Shown: positions 49,656 through 58,375, counted from the stretch's first letter. The stretch is DNA of 64,000 nt from CAYUWK01 sp964580085 (GCA_964580085.1 CAZOJF010000001.1:1-64000), one strand, 5' to 3'. Notes: generated by a model not told the origin, from the letters alone. Numbers and translations: made by a program.

Positions 49656-51778
49656 TGGAAATTAATATATTTTTGTACAGAATATTCCCAGCTAGAATAT
49701 TGAGGATCTGAAAATGGATTTTCAGGAAGGGGGCCCGAAGGGTCTTCTTTTTTTACATAATATAGAATCGAATGGGGTTCTACTTGTTCTCCATTTAATA
49801 TTGGTTTTTCCACTATGTTTTCTTTTGGTTTTTCAAAGTCTTGTTTTGGAAATTTTTGCAAAATTTCATTCATAAAGTTATGCCAGATAGGGCCAGCTAA
49901 TGAAACTCCTGGTTTTTTTGTTGGAGAGTTGTCATTATTTCCTACCCAAACCCCGGTTACTATTGAGGGAGTATAACCAATCGCCCAGGCATTATTTAAG
50001 AATTGAGTAGTTCCCGTTTTAACAGCGACATCATAATCTTTAAAATTTAAAACAGAGTTATATCCGAACACTGGAGAACGAGCTTCATTGTCGGACAATA
50101 TATTATTTAATTGTTTTACGGGTTGGGGAGGTAAAATTTTTGATTCACTAATTTTTGTTTGTTCAATAATATTATTATTATTATCTTCTATCCTCTTAAT
50201 AAAGCTTAAAGGTATTTTTGTTCCGTTATTAGCAAAAACCGAGTAGGCCTCAACCATTTCTATTAGTTTTACTTCTCCTCCTCCTAGGACTAGGGATAGA
50301 CCATAAATTCCTTCATCTCCTAAGGTTGTAATTCCTAATTTTTTTGCTAAATCTATTGAATTTTTAACCCCCACTAAATATAAAACTTTAACTGCCGGAA
50401 GATTTACAGATTGAGCCAGGGCACTTCTTAAACTTATAATTCCTGAGAACCGATTATTATAATTTCTAGGATGATAACATCCTAAGCCATATTTATCACA
50501 TTCTTGGTTGGCGTCTGGCGAACAATCGGGATTGAATTCAGTGGCTACATTCCAAATTAGTGTTTCGGGAGTGTAACCATTTAAAAGAGCCTGTAGATAA
50601 ACTATTGGCTTAAAGGCTGAACCAGGCTGCCTTAAACTGAAGACTACATTCACTTTAGGGTCAAATTTACATTGGTTTGTTTCCCCTGAACATTGTTCAG
50701 ATTCTCCATACCAATCTTTAGAACCAACCATTGCTAAAATATCGCCAGTTTTAACATCAACGCTAACCAGGGCTCCATTATAGGCATCATATATTTCTAA
50801 TTTATCAACGCCATTTTTAATGATTTCTTCGGCTTTTTCCTGTAAATCAGCGTCCAAGGTTGTATAAACTTTTAACCCGGCAGTATCCAAAAAATCTTTC
50901 CCATATTTGTTTTCTAGATAAGATTTAATATACATAACAAAATGGGGAGCTTTTATCGTTTTAGGGTTAAATACAAATTTAATTTCTTTTTCTCTTGCTT
51001 CTTTTTCTTGTTCTTTGGTAATATAATTTAATTCCCTCATTCTTCCCAAAACATAATTTTTTCTATCTAATAATTCATCAACATGGTCTCCTTGGGGCCA
51101 AAAATAAGAAGGGGCCCTAATAATAGCAGCCATTAAAGCTGCTTCTTCTAGTGTAATGTCGGAAATGTGTTTTCCAAAAAAGGTTTGGGATGTTGCCTCA
51201 ACCCCGTAAAGATTTGAGCCAAAAGGTATTATATTCAAATACCATTCTAAAATTTGATCTTTAGAATATCTTCTTTCTAATTCTAGGGTTAATGTAATCT
51301 CTTGGGTTTTTCTTTTTAAAGTTTTTTTAGTTGTTAAAAAATATGAACGGATTAACTGTTGAGTGATTGTTGATGCTCCGTGGAGTGGCTTTCTAATCTT
51401 TAAATCTATTAAAATAGCTCGTAATATTGCCTGGACATCTATGCCTTGATGTTTATAAAAGTTTTTATCTTCTGTTGAGATTACGGCCCATTTTAAATTA
51501 TCTGGGATTTCAGATAAAGAGACCAATGTTCTTTTTTCGGCTCCAGCAATTTCATATAAGAGAACTTCTCCACTTCGATCATAAATCTTTGTTGATTGGG
51601 GGATAATGCCTTCATCAAATTTTTCGGGTCTTGGCAAGTCCTTAATATTGAGAATAAATAAAAAAATTGCGGAAAATAAAAAAACGCAAAATAAAATCAA
51701 AGATATTTTCAAAAACAGAAAGAGAATATGGTTTTTATTTTTTCTAAAAACTTTTTTCTGATAAATTCTTCTAGCCAT
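49652..51778 (-). CDS. Class A penicillin-binding protein (PBP1A-like)
   Basis: 708 residues. Basic cytoplasmic start, one membrane helix (about residues 20-45), then GT51 transglycosylase: AVISTEDKNFYKHQGID, GASTITQQLIRSYF, KRKTQEITLTLELERRYSKD, IPFGSNLYGVEAT. The transpeptidase domain has the catalytic SxxK in QPGSAFKPIVYLQAL, an SxN-type motif region, and KTGTTQFLNNAW. It polymerises and cross-links peptidoglycan. Both active sites appear intact. Confidence 0.93.
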   Translation of the reverse strand: MARRIYQKKVFRKNKNHILFLFLKISLILFCVFLFSAIFLFILNIKDLPRPEKFDEGIIPQSTKIYDRSGEVLLYEIAGAEKRTLVSLSEIPDNLKWAVISTEDKNFYKHQGIDVQAILRAILIDLKIRKPLHGASTITQQLIRSYFLTTKKTLKRKTQEITLTLELERRYSKDQILEWYLNIIPFGSNLYGVEATSQTFFGKHISDITLEEAALMAAIIRAPSYFWPQGDHVDELLDRKNYVLGRMRELNYITKEQEKEAREKEIKFVFNPKTIKAPHFVMYIKSYLENKYGKDFLDTAGLKVYTTLDADLQEKAEEIIKNGVDKLEIYDAYNGALVSVDVKTGDILAMVGSKDWYGESEQCSGETNQCKFDPKVNVVFSLRQPGSAFKPIVYLQALLNGYTPETLIWNVATEFNPDCSPDANQECDKYGLGCYHPRNYNNRFSGIISLRSALAQSVNLPAVKVLYLVGVKNSIDLAKKLGITTLGDEGIYGLSLVLGGGEVKLIEMVEAYSVFANNGTKIPLSFIKRIEDNNNNIIEQTKISESKILPPQPVKQLNNILSDNEARSPVFGYNSVLNFKDYDVAVKTGTTQFLNNAWAIGYTPSIVTGVWVGNNDNSPTKKPGVSLAGPIWHNFMNEILQKFPKQDFEKPKENIVEKPILNGEQVEPHSILYYVKKEDPSGPLPENPFSDPQYSSWEYSVQKYINFH

Positions 51779-51826
51779 ATATTATAATGATAACATATTT
51801 TATTTTTGAAATCTTGGTGTATTGGA

Positions 51827-51849
51827 AAGCCCTGCTGAAAGCAGGGCTT
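51827..51849. terminator. 9-bp perfect hairpin between acidic gene and PBP gene
   Basis: AAGCCCTGC (51827-51835) and GCAGGGCTT (51841-51849) with a 5-nt loop. Neither flank carries a good T-run on the minus strand, so it may be an RNA-processing or weak termination site. Confidence 0.45.
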
Positions 51850-51879
51850 AACGATTATTCTTTTTCTGTGTCGGCTTTC

Positions 51880-52101
51880 CTATTCTTCCTCATCATCGCT
51901 ACTTTCTTTTTCCTCTTCTTCTTTTTCTTCTCCTTTTTCCTCTTCTTCTTTTTCTTCTCCTTCTTCCTCTTCTTCTTCTTTCTCTTCTCCTTCTTCCTCT
52001 TCTTCTTTCTCTTCTCCTGCTTCTTCAGTCTCGGTTTCTTCTGTGTTTTCTTCGTCGTCTTCGCTAACAAATGGGTTTAAAATATTGTCTTGAATTTCCA
52101 T
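51880..52101 (-). CDS. Small acidic low-complexity protein
   Basis: 73 residues. It starts MEIQDNILNPFVSEDDEEN and then becomes a nearly pure Glu/Lys/Gly tract with a repeating EEKEEEEEEG-like unit. The other frames of the same repeat (Lys/Arg-rich and Phe-rich) are side products of its purine/pyrimidine asymmetry. The normal-looking first 20 residues and the ATG favour the acidic frame. Function unknown; acidic tails of this type occur in nucleic-acid-mimic or ribosome-associated proteins. The repeat is prone to slippage. Confidence 0.55.
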   Translation of the reverse strand: MEIQDNILNPFVSEDDEENTEETETEEAGEEKEEEEEGEEKEEEEEEGEEKEEEEKGEEKEEEEKESSDDEEE

Positions 52102-52212
52102 ATGAATTTAAATTTATTAAATTGAATTGAATTTTTTAAGCCGACCTTTTAGTATATGTAAAGCATTATAATGTTCTGGAGAGAGTTGTCAAGACCTTTA
52201 AAAATAAATCAG

Positions 52213-52542
52213 TTATTTTTTAACCGCTAAGCGCTTTTCCATTTTTATGTCAATTTTTTCTTTTTTAAAAGTCTTCTTTTTTTGATTCCAGGCCCAGATT
52301 TCAACAGGAAGTTCTACGTTGGATTTTTTAACAAAATCAGTTATTTTTTTCCTGCGGGCTGAAAGGTTTGAAACGGTAGTTATTTGGATATTTTTTTTCT
52401 TTTTCCCCTTAATGGCCAATAGATCAATAATTCCGAAAACATCATTTTGTTGATATTTTACTTTTGAAGGATACCAAACAATCCAGCCGTCCTTTTCCAA
52501 TATCTCGACTATTTTTTTTCTTATTTGGGCTTCTTTAGGCAT
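52213..52542 (-). CDS. PD-(D/E)XK-nuclease-like protein
   Basis: 109 residues. Order of elements fits a minimal restriction-endonuclease-like fold: helix EAQIRKKIVEILEKDGW, strand, NDVFGIIDLLAIKGKKKK, then NIQITTVSN. The expected D-x(n)-E-x-K reads D-x(n)-Q-x-T here, so activity is uncertain. Related small proteins are often described as Holliday-junction-resolvase-like or VRR-NUC-like. It follows yebC with 11 bp spacing, and in many bacteria yebC is next to the resolvase gene ruvC, which is suggestive. Confidence 0.5.
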   Translation of the reverse strand: MPKEAQIRKKIVEILEKDGWIVWYPSKVKYQQNDVFGIIDLLAIKGKKKKNIQITTVSNLSARRKKITDFVKKSNVELPVEIWAWNQKKKTFKKEKIDIKMEKRLAVKK

Positions 52543-52553
52543 AAATTAGATTT

Positions 52554-53297
52554 TTAATTACTTTTTAAGTTAGAATAAATATTTTGAACATCATCGTTCT
52601 CATCTAGTTCCTCAAAAAACTTTTCGCAAGTATTTTTTTCTTTTTCATCAATATTTATATCGTCTTTTGCTATCCACCCTAGGCAAGAAGAGTCAATTTC
52701 TAATTTTTTATTAATTAAATTTTCTTTAACCCTTTCTAACTCTTCTGTCTCTGTATAAATATCCAGAATATTTTCTTTTTCGTCATAGTCAATATCTTCT
52801 GCTCCAGATTCTATGGCAATTAATTCGATTGATGATTTATCTTTATTAGGAGACGTTTCTTCATTGTTAATTTGTAAAGTTATAATTCCTTTTCTTTCAA
52901 ATAACCATTTTACAGAGCCGGATTCTGCTAGTTTGCCATTATATTTTTGAAGAATATTTTTTATTTCACCCAACGTTCTGTTTCTGTTATCTGTTATACA
53001 CTCAATAATAACTGCAATCCCTCTTGGTCCAAATGCTTCATAAGTTATTTCCTCTAGTCTCTTCCCTTCTATTTCTCCGGTACCTCTTTTGATTGCCCTC
53101 TCGATTTTATCTTTTGGCATATTAAACTTTTTAGCTTCATCCAATACTTGTCTTAATTTAGAATTAGAGGCTGGGTCTACCCCGTCTTTTACGGTAACCG
53201 AAATCATTCGGGCAAATTTTGAAAAAATTCTCCCCCTTTTTTCATCTTCTATGGCTTTTTTGTGTTTTATACTTGAAAAATGCGAATGGCCTGACAT
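52554..53297 (-). CDS. yebC: YebC/PmpR family regulator
   Basis: 247 residues. SGHSHFSSIKHKKAIEDEKRG is the variant of the family GHSKWxxIKHKK start; KLRQVLDEAKKFNMPKDKIERAIKRG, EEITYEAFGPRGIAVIIECITDN and GSVKWLFERKGII are characteristic. YebC proteins are reported as transcription regulators and, more recently, as ribosome-associated factors that ease polyproline stalling. The C-terminal 25 residues form an unusual acidic tail (FFEELDENDDVQNIY). Confidence 0.9.
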   Translation of the reverse strand: MSGHSHFSSIKHKKAIEDEKRGRIFSKFARMISVTVKDGVDPASNSKLRQVLDEAKKFNMPKDKIERAIKRGTGEIEGKRLEEITYEAFGPRGIAVIIECITDNRNRTLGEIKNILQKYNGKLAESGSVKWLFERKGIITLQINNEETSPNKDKSSIELIAIESGAEDIDYDEKENILDIYTETEELERVKENLINKKLEIDSSCLGWIAKDDINIDEKEKNTCEKFFEELDENDDVQNIYSNLKSN

Positions 53298-53352
53298 ATA
53301 TTTATCAATTTACATTTTAATATTTTTATCTTACTTTAAAACAATTTTAAAA

Positions 53353-54087
53353 TCAATATTCTTTTTCGATTTTCTTTTTTAAAAACAAAACAAAAATCCC
53401 AGAAGAAGTAGCCACAGATAAGGCAATCAAGAAAGTAAAAAATGAACTTTGTCTTTTGTTCTCTTGACGATCTTCTAGTATTGTTGCCTTTTTATTATTT
53501 TGTTCGGCAAGGGACGAGATTAGCACAGGTTTTTCTTTATCATTAATTTTTTGTCCTTTACTATTTTCATTTTTAGGAGTCCCTCCAGAATTTTCACTTG
53601 TTTGCCAGTTTTCTAGGTTACCCCCATTAATCAAAACATTTTTCCTTTCCATTGTTTTTTTAGTCTCATTGTCGCCAAAAAACCATTTTTTTGAACAATC
53701 TATTCCATCTATTATTTTTTTATTTTGATCAATTAGTTTTAAATATTCTCCGTTATTATTTAAACTGCCTTTGTATATTAAATCAGAATCGATGCTTACT
53801 AATGTAGTTTCATTAGTTCTTTCCAAAATAAAAAATCCCTTAGCTGGGATTTTATTTTTTAAAATAATATTTGGAGTTTTATCATTGCTTATTATCTCCC
53901 ACCCCTCTAAGTCTATTGGAGATGACGAATTATTATATAATTCGATCCATTCGTCGTTAGCAGAATTTTCAGTTCCCATCCAAGCAATTTCATTTAGAAC
54001 AACGTCTAAATATTCAGCGCCTAATATCTGGACAGGGTATATTATGCTTAAAACGAGGACAATAATAAATTTTAAAGAATTATTTAT
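53353..54087 (-). CDS. Exported lamin-tail-domain protein with C-terminal anchor; start codon unclear
   Basis: The first ATG is at 53979 and would begin inside the domain (WMGTENSANDEWIELYNN). In the same frame the sequence upstream encodes a clear signal peptide (SLKFIIVLVLSIIYPVQILGAE) and LDVVLNEIA, the normal start of the lamin-tail (LTD) fold, but it contains no ATG, GTG or TTG before the stop at 54100-54102. ATA codons at 54085-54090 are the only start-like choices; my coordinate uses one. The LTD covers the first 120 residues of the mature protein, then a Ser/Asn/Lys linker and a C-terminal helix (FFTFLIALSVATSSGIFVLFLKKK). Probably bound to the outer face of the membrane. Confidence 0.6.
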   Translation of the reverse strand: MNNSLKFIIVLVLSIIYPVQILGAEYLDVVLNEIAWMGTENSANDEWIELYNNSSSPIDLEGWEIISNDKTPNIILKNKIPAKGFFILERTNETTLVSIDSDLIYKGSLNNNGEYLKLIDQNKKIIDGIDCSKKWFFGDNETKKTMERKNVLINGGNLENWQTSENSGGTPKNENSKGQKINDKEKPVLISSLAEQNNKKATILEDRQENKRQSSFFTFLIALSVATSSGIFVLFLKKKIEKEY

Positions 54088-54113
54088 TATGTTTCTAAGT
54101 TAGTTAAGGGGGG

Positions 54114-54142
54114 TTGACAAACTTTTAGAATTGTAGTAGAAT
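54114..54142 (+). promoter_or_regulatory. Consensus promoter for small RNA
   Basis: TTGACA (54114-54119), 17-bp spacer, TAGAAT (54137-54142). The predicted start near 54149 coincides with the 5' end of the long helix described for the RNA. Confidence 0.78.
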
Positions 54143-54148
54143 AACTAA

Positions 54149-54273
54149 AGAGTCCAAAACTGGATAGGAGTCTCTACTCGGAATGGAAAATTTAGCTCCG
54201 GCTCGATTAATCCCCAGGGAAATTCTGACTTTAAACTATATTTAAAGAAAATGTCCAGTTTTGGGCTCTTTTT
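54149..54273 (+). ncRNA. Small structured RNA of unknown family (about 125 nt)
   Basis: GAGTCCAAAACTGGA (54150-54164) pairs with TCCAGTTTTGGGCTC (54254-54268), 15 bp with one G-U, and is followed directly by TTTTT: the RNA's two ends close it and form its own terminator arm. Inside, GAGT-CTCT-ACTC and CTTTAAA-CTATA-TTTAAAG (54229-54247) are further hairpins. It contains no convincing reading frame and no downstream gene in the same direction, so it is not a leader. It lacks the SRP RNA GGAA/AGCAGC region. The closed-rod shape is compatible with a 6S-like RNA, but I could not match conserved bases. Confidence 0.7.
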
Positions 54274-54278
54274 ATTGG

Positions 54279-55574
54279 TTAATTTTTTGTTGTTCTATCC
54301 ACTTCTTCTATTGTTGTTTCTCCTTTTAAAACTTTCATTAGGCCATCTTCTCTCATCAAAACCATACCTCTCTTGCGGGCAATTTTTCTCAAATCAGCCA
54401 CAGAAGGAGATTTTAGAATAATGTTTTCCATTTCGTCGTCTTTCAAAAAAAACTCAAATATTCCGGTTATCCCCTTATACCCTGTAAAATTACAATCTGG
54501 GCATCCTTGAACTCGGGCGATTTTTAAGTCTTTATTTATTTTAGGCACTTTTATCTTCTTTTCTAGTGGGCTTAACTCTTTTTTTAACATTTTTATTTCT
54601 TCTTTTGTAGGGGGAGAGTATTTAACGCATTTTTTACAAACTTTTCTCACCAATCTTTGGGCAATAACAATATTTATAGCCGGTCCGATGTTAATAGCTT
54701 TTTCTCCTAAGGATTGTAGCCTAGCAATTGTTCCCGCAGCGTCATTAGTATGTAGGGTTGTTAAAACTAAATGTCCCGTGAGCGAGGCTTGTAAGGCAAT
54801 TTTTGCTGTTTCATGGTCTCTTATTTCCCCAACTAAGATTACGTCAGGGTCTTGTCTGACAATCGCTCGCAGCCCATTCAAAAAGGTATACCCTTTTTCG
54901 GCGTCAACTTGAGTTTGAGATATTCCTTTAATTTGATATTCAATTGGGTCTTCTATAGTTATAACCTTAATTTCTGGGTTTTGGATTCTTTTTAGGGCAG
55001 CATATAAGGTTGTTGTTTTCCCTGACCCAGTAGGGCCGGTTACGATTATCATTCCATTTAATTTTTTAATCTCTTTTTTAAACTGATTAAAAATATCTTT
55101 TCTTATTCCTAGTTCCTCAATTTCTACGATCTTTTCCGGATTTAATATTCTCATGACCACAGACTCCCCATTTTTACAGGGTAGCACAGATGTTCTTATT
55201 TCCACTTCTTTCCCATCAGTCAAGATAGTAAACCTGCCGTCTTGAGCTTTTTTTGTAACATTTAATTTAACTCCTGATAAAAGTTTAATCCGAGAGAGTA
55301 GAAAATGATATATTTTATGTTCTATAAATAAAACATCATGCAAAATCCCATCAACTCTAACCCTTATCTTTATGCCTGTTTCTTCTGGCTCCATATGTAT
55401 GTCAGAAGCACCAAGACATATTCCACCAGCAAAAATAGTTTCTAAAATCCGGCTTGTTTCTTTTCCTAATATTCTTTCAATTTGATTTTTAAAATCGGAA
55501 ACGTTTTTAACATTTTTTTCAATGTTAAAAGAAACATCTTTACTTATTTCTATTTGCCCACCAATTTTTTTCAT
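54279..55574 (-). CDS. PilB/GspE-type assembly ATPase
   Basis: 431 residues. Shortened N-terminal domain, then GASDIHMEPEETGIKIRVRVDG, Walker A GPTGSGKTTTLYAAL, Asp box ITIEDPIEYQ, Walker B DPDVILVGEIRDHETA, His box GHLVLTTLHTNDA. Zinc-binding Cys are in CKKCVKYS and CPDCNFTGYKG. It drives type IV pilus or type II-like assembly. Family members are commonly about 550 residues; the loss of the usual N1 domain leaves its membrane partner unclear. No pilC or pilin gene is beside it. Confidence 0.9.
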   Translation of the reverse strand: MKKIGGQIEISKDVSFNIEKNVKNVSDFKNQIERILGKETSRILETIFAGGICLGASDIHMEPEETGIKIRVRVDGILHDVLFIEHKIYHFLLSRIKLLSGVKLNVTKKAQDGRFTILTDGKEVEIRTSVLPCKNGESVVMRILNPEKIVEIEELGIRKDIFNQFKKEIKKLNGMIIVTGPTGSGKTTTLYAALKRIQNPEIKVITIEDPIEYQIKGISQTQVDAEKGYTFLNGLRAIVRQDPDVILVGEIRDHETAKIALQASLTGHLVLTTLHTNDAAGTIARLQSLGEKAINIGPAINIVIAQRLVRKVCKKCVKYSPPTKEEIKMLKKELSPLEKKIKVPKINKDLKIARVQGCPDCNFTGYKGITGIFEFFLKDDEMENIILKSPSVADLRKIARKRGMVLMREDGLMKVLKGETTIEEVDRTTKN

Positions 55575-55588
55575 ATAATTACAAATAA

Positions 55589-56569
55589 TTAACTTTCAAT
55601 TATTTTTAAAATTTTATCTCTAGCTTCTGGGATATATTCCTCACGGATAAAGAAAAGAATTCCATTCCCTTTTTGCTTTCCCTCAAATCTTTCTAATATT
55701 TTTTTACTCAATGTCTTATCCGGAGAATAAAAAATACCCTTAGTTATAATTGGAGAATTTTTTTCTTTCCAAAGAATTAAAAAGTCTTTTATAGCCGGAA
55801 ATTCATCTTTTAATTTGGCAGACGCAAACGATAAGTCAGATGGGTGAGAATTAGTTTCTTCAAAATCTTCGTCTTCTAAAATAACGCAAGCGATATTCTT
55901 TTCTCCTTTAATTTTAATTTTTTTTAGGATTTTTTCAAAAAGAAGAGATTGAGATGATTCTAAGTAATTATTTCCTTCATGCTCTCCTTGCCTGATCGTC
56001 TTTAAAAGTTTAACTATTATGCTAGAGAGCATTGTACTAGGCATTTCTTTTAAGTTAATATTGCCAAACTCGGTATTCTCAACCTGGTTGTCAATATTTA
56101 GAATATTAGAAAAGTTATTTTGAAAGTTGTTTTCTATCCCCGAAAAGTTTTTAACACCTAATGTTATTAAAAGATCTGCATGAGAGAACAATTTATTCTG
56201 TATAAAATCATTATTTTCGAAACAAATATCTTCTTTCTTAATCATTCTGCCGTTAGATGTTTTCAAATATATCTTTAATTCATTTTCTGTTTTTTCATAA
56301 GATACCTGAGACACCTTTGTTTTCTTCTCGTTGACAGAAATAATAAAGTCATCTCTTAAAAGAGAATTCTCTTGAGAATTTTGAGACAAAAAATGAAGAT
56401 CATCAGGCGCTTTATCTAAAACTAAATTTACTTTTTTATTGAGTTTTTTTAAGGCATAAAAAAGAGCTACAGAAGCAGAGAAACTGTCAGCCCTGAGGTC
56501 TTGAGAAGGAAGAATATGAATGTCTTTAGCGTCTCGAATAAGTTTTTTAGCTTGTTCGTATTTTTCCAT
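55589..56569 (-). CDS. DHH-like phosphoesterase-fold protein, probably inactive
   Basis: 326 residues. The start AKDIHILPSQDLRADSFSAS, then VALFYALKKLNKKVNLVLDK, follows the layout of DHH/DHHA1 (RecJ/NrnA-like) proteins, where His-Asp motifs bind Mn. Here the expected D-x-D and DHH triads read DLRADS and LLITLGVKN; I do not see a proper DHH, so catalysis is doubtful. DHHA1-like C-terminus is not obvious. It precedes the PilB-like gene by 14 bp and is divergent from tsaE. Confidence 0.5.
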   Translation of the reverse strand: MEKYEQAKKLIRDAKDIHILPSQDLRADSFSASVALFYALKKLNKKVNLVLDKAPDDLHFLSQNSQENSLLRDDFIISVNEKKTKVSQVSYEKTENELKIYLKTSNGRMIKKEDICFENNDFIQNKLFSHADLLITLGVKNFSGIENNFQNNFSNILNIDNQVENTEFGNINLKEMPSTMLSSIIVKLLKTIRQGEHEGNNYLESSQSLLFEKILKKIKIKGEKNIACVILEDEDFEETNSHPSDLSFASAKLKDEFPAIKDFLILWKEKNSPIITKGIFYSPDKTLSKKILERFEGKQKGNGILFFIREEYIPEARDKILKIIES

Positions 56570-56598
56570 AATATTTATCTTAAATTAACCCATTTTTC

Positions 56599-56627
56599 TT
56601 TCAAAGTCAATTGATTTATGCTAATAA
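56599..56627 (+). promoter_or_regulatory. Promoter for tsaE, predicted leaderless
   Basis: TTTCAA (56599-56604), 17-bp spacer, TAATAA (56622-56627). The predicted start coincides with the ATG at 56635. Confidence 0.4.
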
Positions 56628-56634
56628 TAGAATT

Positions 56635-57090
56635 ATGAAACAAAAATATATTACTCATTCTGCAATTCAAACAAAAGGGTTAGGGAAGAGAATAGCTGAA
56701 AAAATATTAAACCATTCTGAAAAAATAGAAAGAGCTGTTATTGTCTCTCTTAAGGGAGAATTGGGGAGCGGGAAGACAACCTTTGTTCAGGGGTTTGCCA
56801 AAGGGCTAAAGATTAAAAACGCAATTTTAAGCCCTACATTTGTTTTGATGAAAAAATACAAAATACCAAATACAAAAAAGCAATTTTATCATCTTGATTG
56901 CTATAGAATCAAAAAAGTGCAAGATTTATCTGCACTTAATTTAAAAAAGCTTTTTTCAGATCCTCAAAACATTATTGCCATTGAATGGCCTGAGAAAATA
57001 AAAAGTATCTTGCCTAAAGATACAATTGTTTTAGAGTTTAAGTTCATAAATCAAAATCAAAGAAGCATTAAAGTAAAAAATATATTTTGA
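56635..57090 (+). CDS. tsaE: tRNA threonylcarbamoyladenosine biosynthesis ATPase TsaE
   Basis: About 151 residues from the ATG at 56635; the in-frame ATG at 56611 falls inside the promoter. Walker A LKGELGSGKTTFVQGFAKGL, then SPTFVLMKKYKI, HLDCYRIKKVQDLSAL and IIAIEWPEKIKSILP are diagnostic of TsaE (YjeE). It works with TsaB and TsaD to make t6A37 in ANN-decoding tRNAs. The usual neighbours tsaB and rimI are not here. Confidence 0.92.
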   Translation: MKQKYITHSAIQTKGLGKRIAEKILNHSEKIERAVIVSLKGELGSGKTTFVQGFAKGLKIKNAILSPTFVLMKKYKIPNTKKQFYHLDCYRIKKVQDLSALNLKKLFSDPQNIIAIEWPEKIKSILPKDTIVLEFKFINQNQRSIKVKNIF

Positions 57091-57094
57091 TTTT

Positions 57095-58375
57095 TTATGG
57101 GTTGCAAAAAACAGTTGCTATTTTAGGTTTTCTCCCGTCTTCTGGATGGGGAAGATAAACATAGCTCCCCTTTAGGCTTGGATAACATCCTTCTCCTTTG
57201 AAAATATGTGACCTTCCGCTGAAATCTTTTTTAGTATTAAATATAACCCAGCAACCTTTTTTAATTTCAAAGGAAAGAACATCCCATGCATTAAATTCTA
57301 CGGATTTCCCAAATTTATTAAATTGGGACAAAGACAGAGAACCTCCACCAGGCGAATCGCCTGCTTTTATTTCTTCGCTATGCCCATTTTCTTCTTTTTC
57401 AGCACATTCAATATCATCATAAAAAGTTACGCTTCCTCCAGATGAGGATTGACTTATAGGAACAACGTTTGAAACATCAATTGAAGAGATAGTGCCTTTT
57501 ACATTATTTATGTTAAAATCTTTTTCAGAGATAGCAACGCCGATACCGTGTTCTCCTTCAAACATGGGATCTGAGAATAAGATTGATAAATATGAAAATT
57601 CGTCCTCTAAGTCTTTTATCATTATTGATTCTATTTCATTATCATAACTTTTAATTTCATCAGCGCTTGTTTGTAGAAAAAGAGGCGGCGGCGGAGTGCC
57701 ATGTCCGGCTTTGGTATATAAATAAACTCCAGGGTCATGCCAAAGAAAATAAATAGATTTTACATTGCTTACGGAGTAAGATCCTCCGTTATTTTTCTTT
57801 TCCTCTGAATTCTTTCCATTAAAAGTTTCTTCAGAACAAATAAAAACGGAAAGTAATTGATCTTTGTCACTTATAAACTTTAAAGAGGCAGCTTTAAATG
57901 AAATTCCATTTTTACTATCAGCCATATAATATTCTTCGCCTTGATTGTTTATCAAATATATCCCTGAAATTGGCTCAACGTCTTGTATACTTGGCGCTAC
58001 TATTTCGGGGTTAATAGTGGATAAAATTAAATAAGAGCACAATATAATAAATAGACCCGCAATACCAGAAGACAACCATGTTCTGGCATCTTTTTTTGCG
58101 CTTGGATTGTCAAACGAAAGTAAATAGCGGATTCCGCCATAGATAAAGACAGCAAAAGCAATCACAGCCGCGATTATCAATCCAAGGCTGAAAAAGTATA
58201 CAGCGTATCCTGATATTGTGGTTGAAGTGGTTATTTCTATTCCGTTTAATGGCGGGTATTTAACTTCCAATCCTCTTTTCCCTGTATTATCGGCAAAAGC
58301 GAAAGAACTTACTGAAAAGTACAAAAGCAGGGCAAGGAGTAAAAAAATAACTAATTTTAATTTGTTTAATTTCAT
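57095..58375 (-). CDS. VirB2-like pilin-type protein with beta/gamma-crystallin-like C-terminal repeats (copy 2)
   Basis: 426 residues from the ATG at 58375, which overlaps the previous stop (TAATG); an upstream in-frame ATG at 58444 is within the preceding gene. Signal peptide at 1-28, then GLEVKYPPLNGIEITTSTTI and two membrane helices (about 57-82 and 102-121) with IYGGIRYLLSFDNPSAKKDA between them, the T4SS_pilin/TrbC pattern. Residues 170-420 add beta-rich repeats that read like Greek-key motifs: GVYLYTKAG, NEIESIMI, ILFSDPMFEGE, VKGTISSIDV, and best of all CWVIFNTKKDFSGRS then GEGCYPSLKGSYVYLP. Closely related to the preceding gene. Confidence 0.68.
   Translation of the reverse strand: MKLNKLKLVIFLLLALLLYFSVSSFAFADNTGKRGLEVKYPPLNGIEITTSTTISGYAVYFFSLGLIIAAVIAFAVFIYGGIRYLLSFDNPSAKKDARTWLSSGIAGLFIILCSYLILSTINPEIVAPSIQDVEPISGIYLINNQGEEYYMADSKNGISFKAASLKFISDKDQLLSVFICSEETFNGKNSEEKKNNGGSYSVSNVKSIYFLWHDPGVYLYTKAGHGTPPPPLFLQTSADEIKSYDNEIESIMIKDLEDEFSYLSILFSDPMFEGEHGIGVAISEKDFNINNVKGTISSIDVSNVVPISQSSSGGSVTFYDDIECAEKEENGHSEEIKAGDSPGGGSLSLSQFNKFGKSVEFNAWDVLSFEIKKGCWVIFNTKKDFSGRSHIFKGEGCYPSLKGSYVYLPHPEDGRKPKIATVFCNP

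Noticed and set aside
51787..52080. Plus-strand Phe-rich reading frame and minus-strand Lys/Arg-rich frame over the acidic gene
   Set aside because: Both are frame shadows of the purine-rich Glu repeat; only the acidic frame has a normal N-terminus and ATG.
54149..54273. Calling the small RNA 6S RNA or SRP RNA
   Set aside because: SRP RNA core bases are absent, and the 6S central bubble could not be confirmed by eye; left as unknown.
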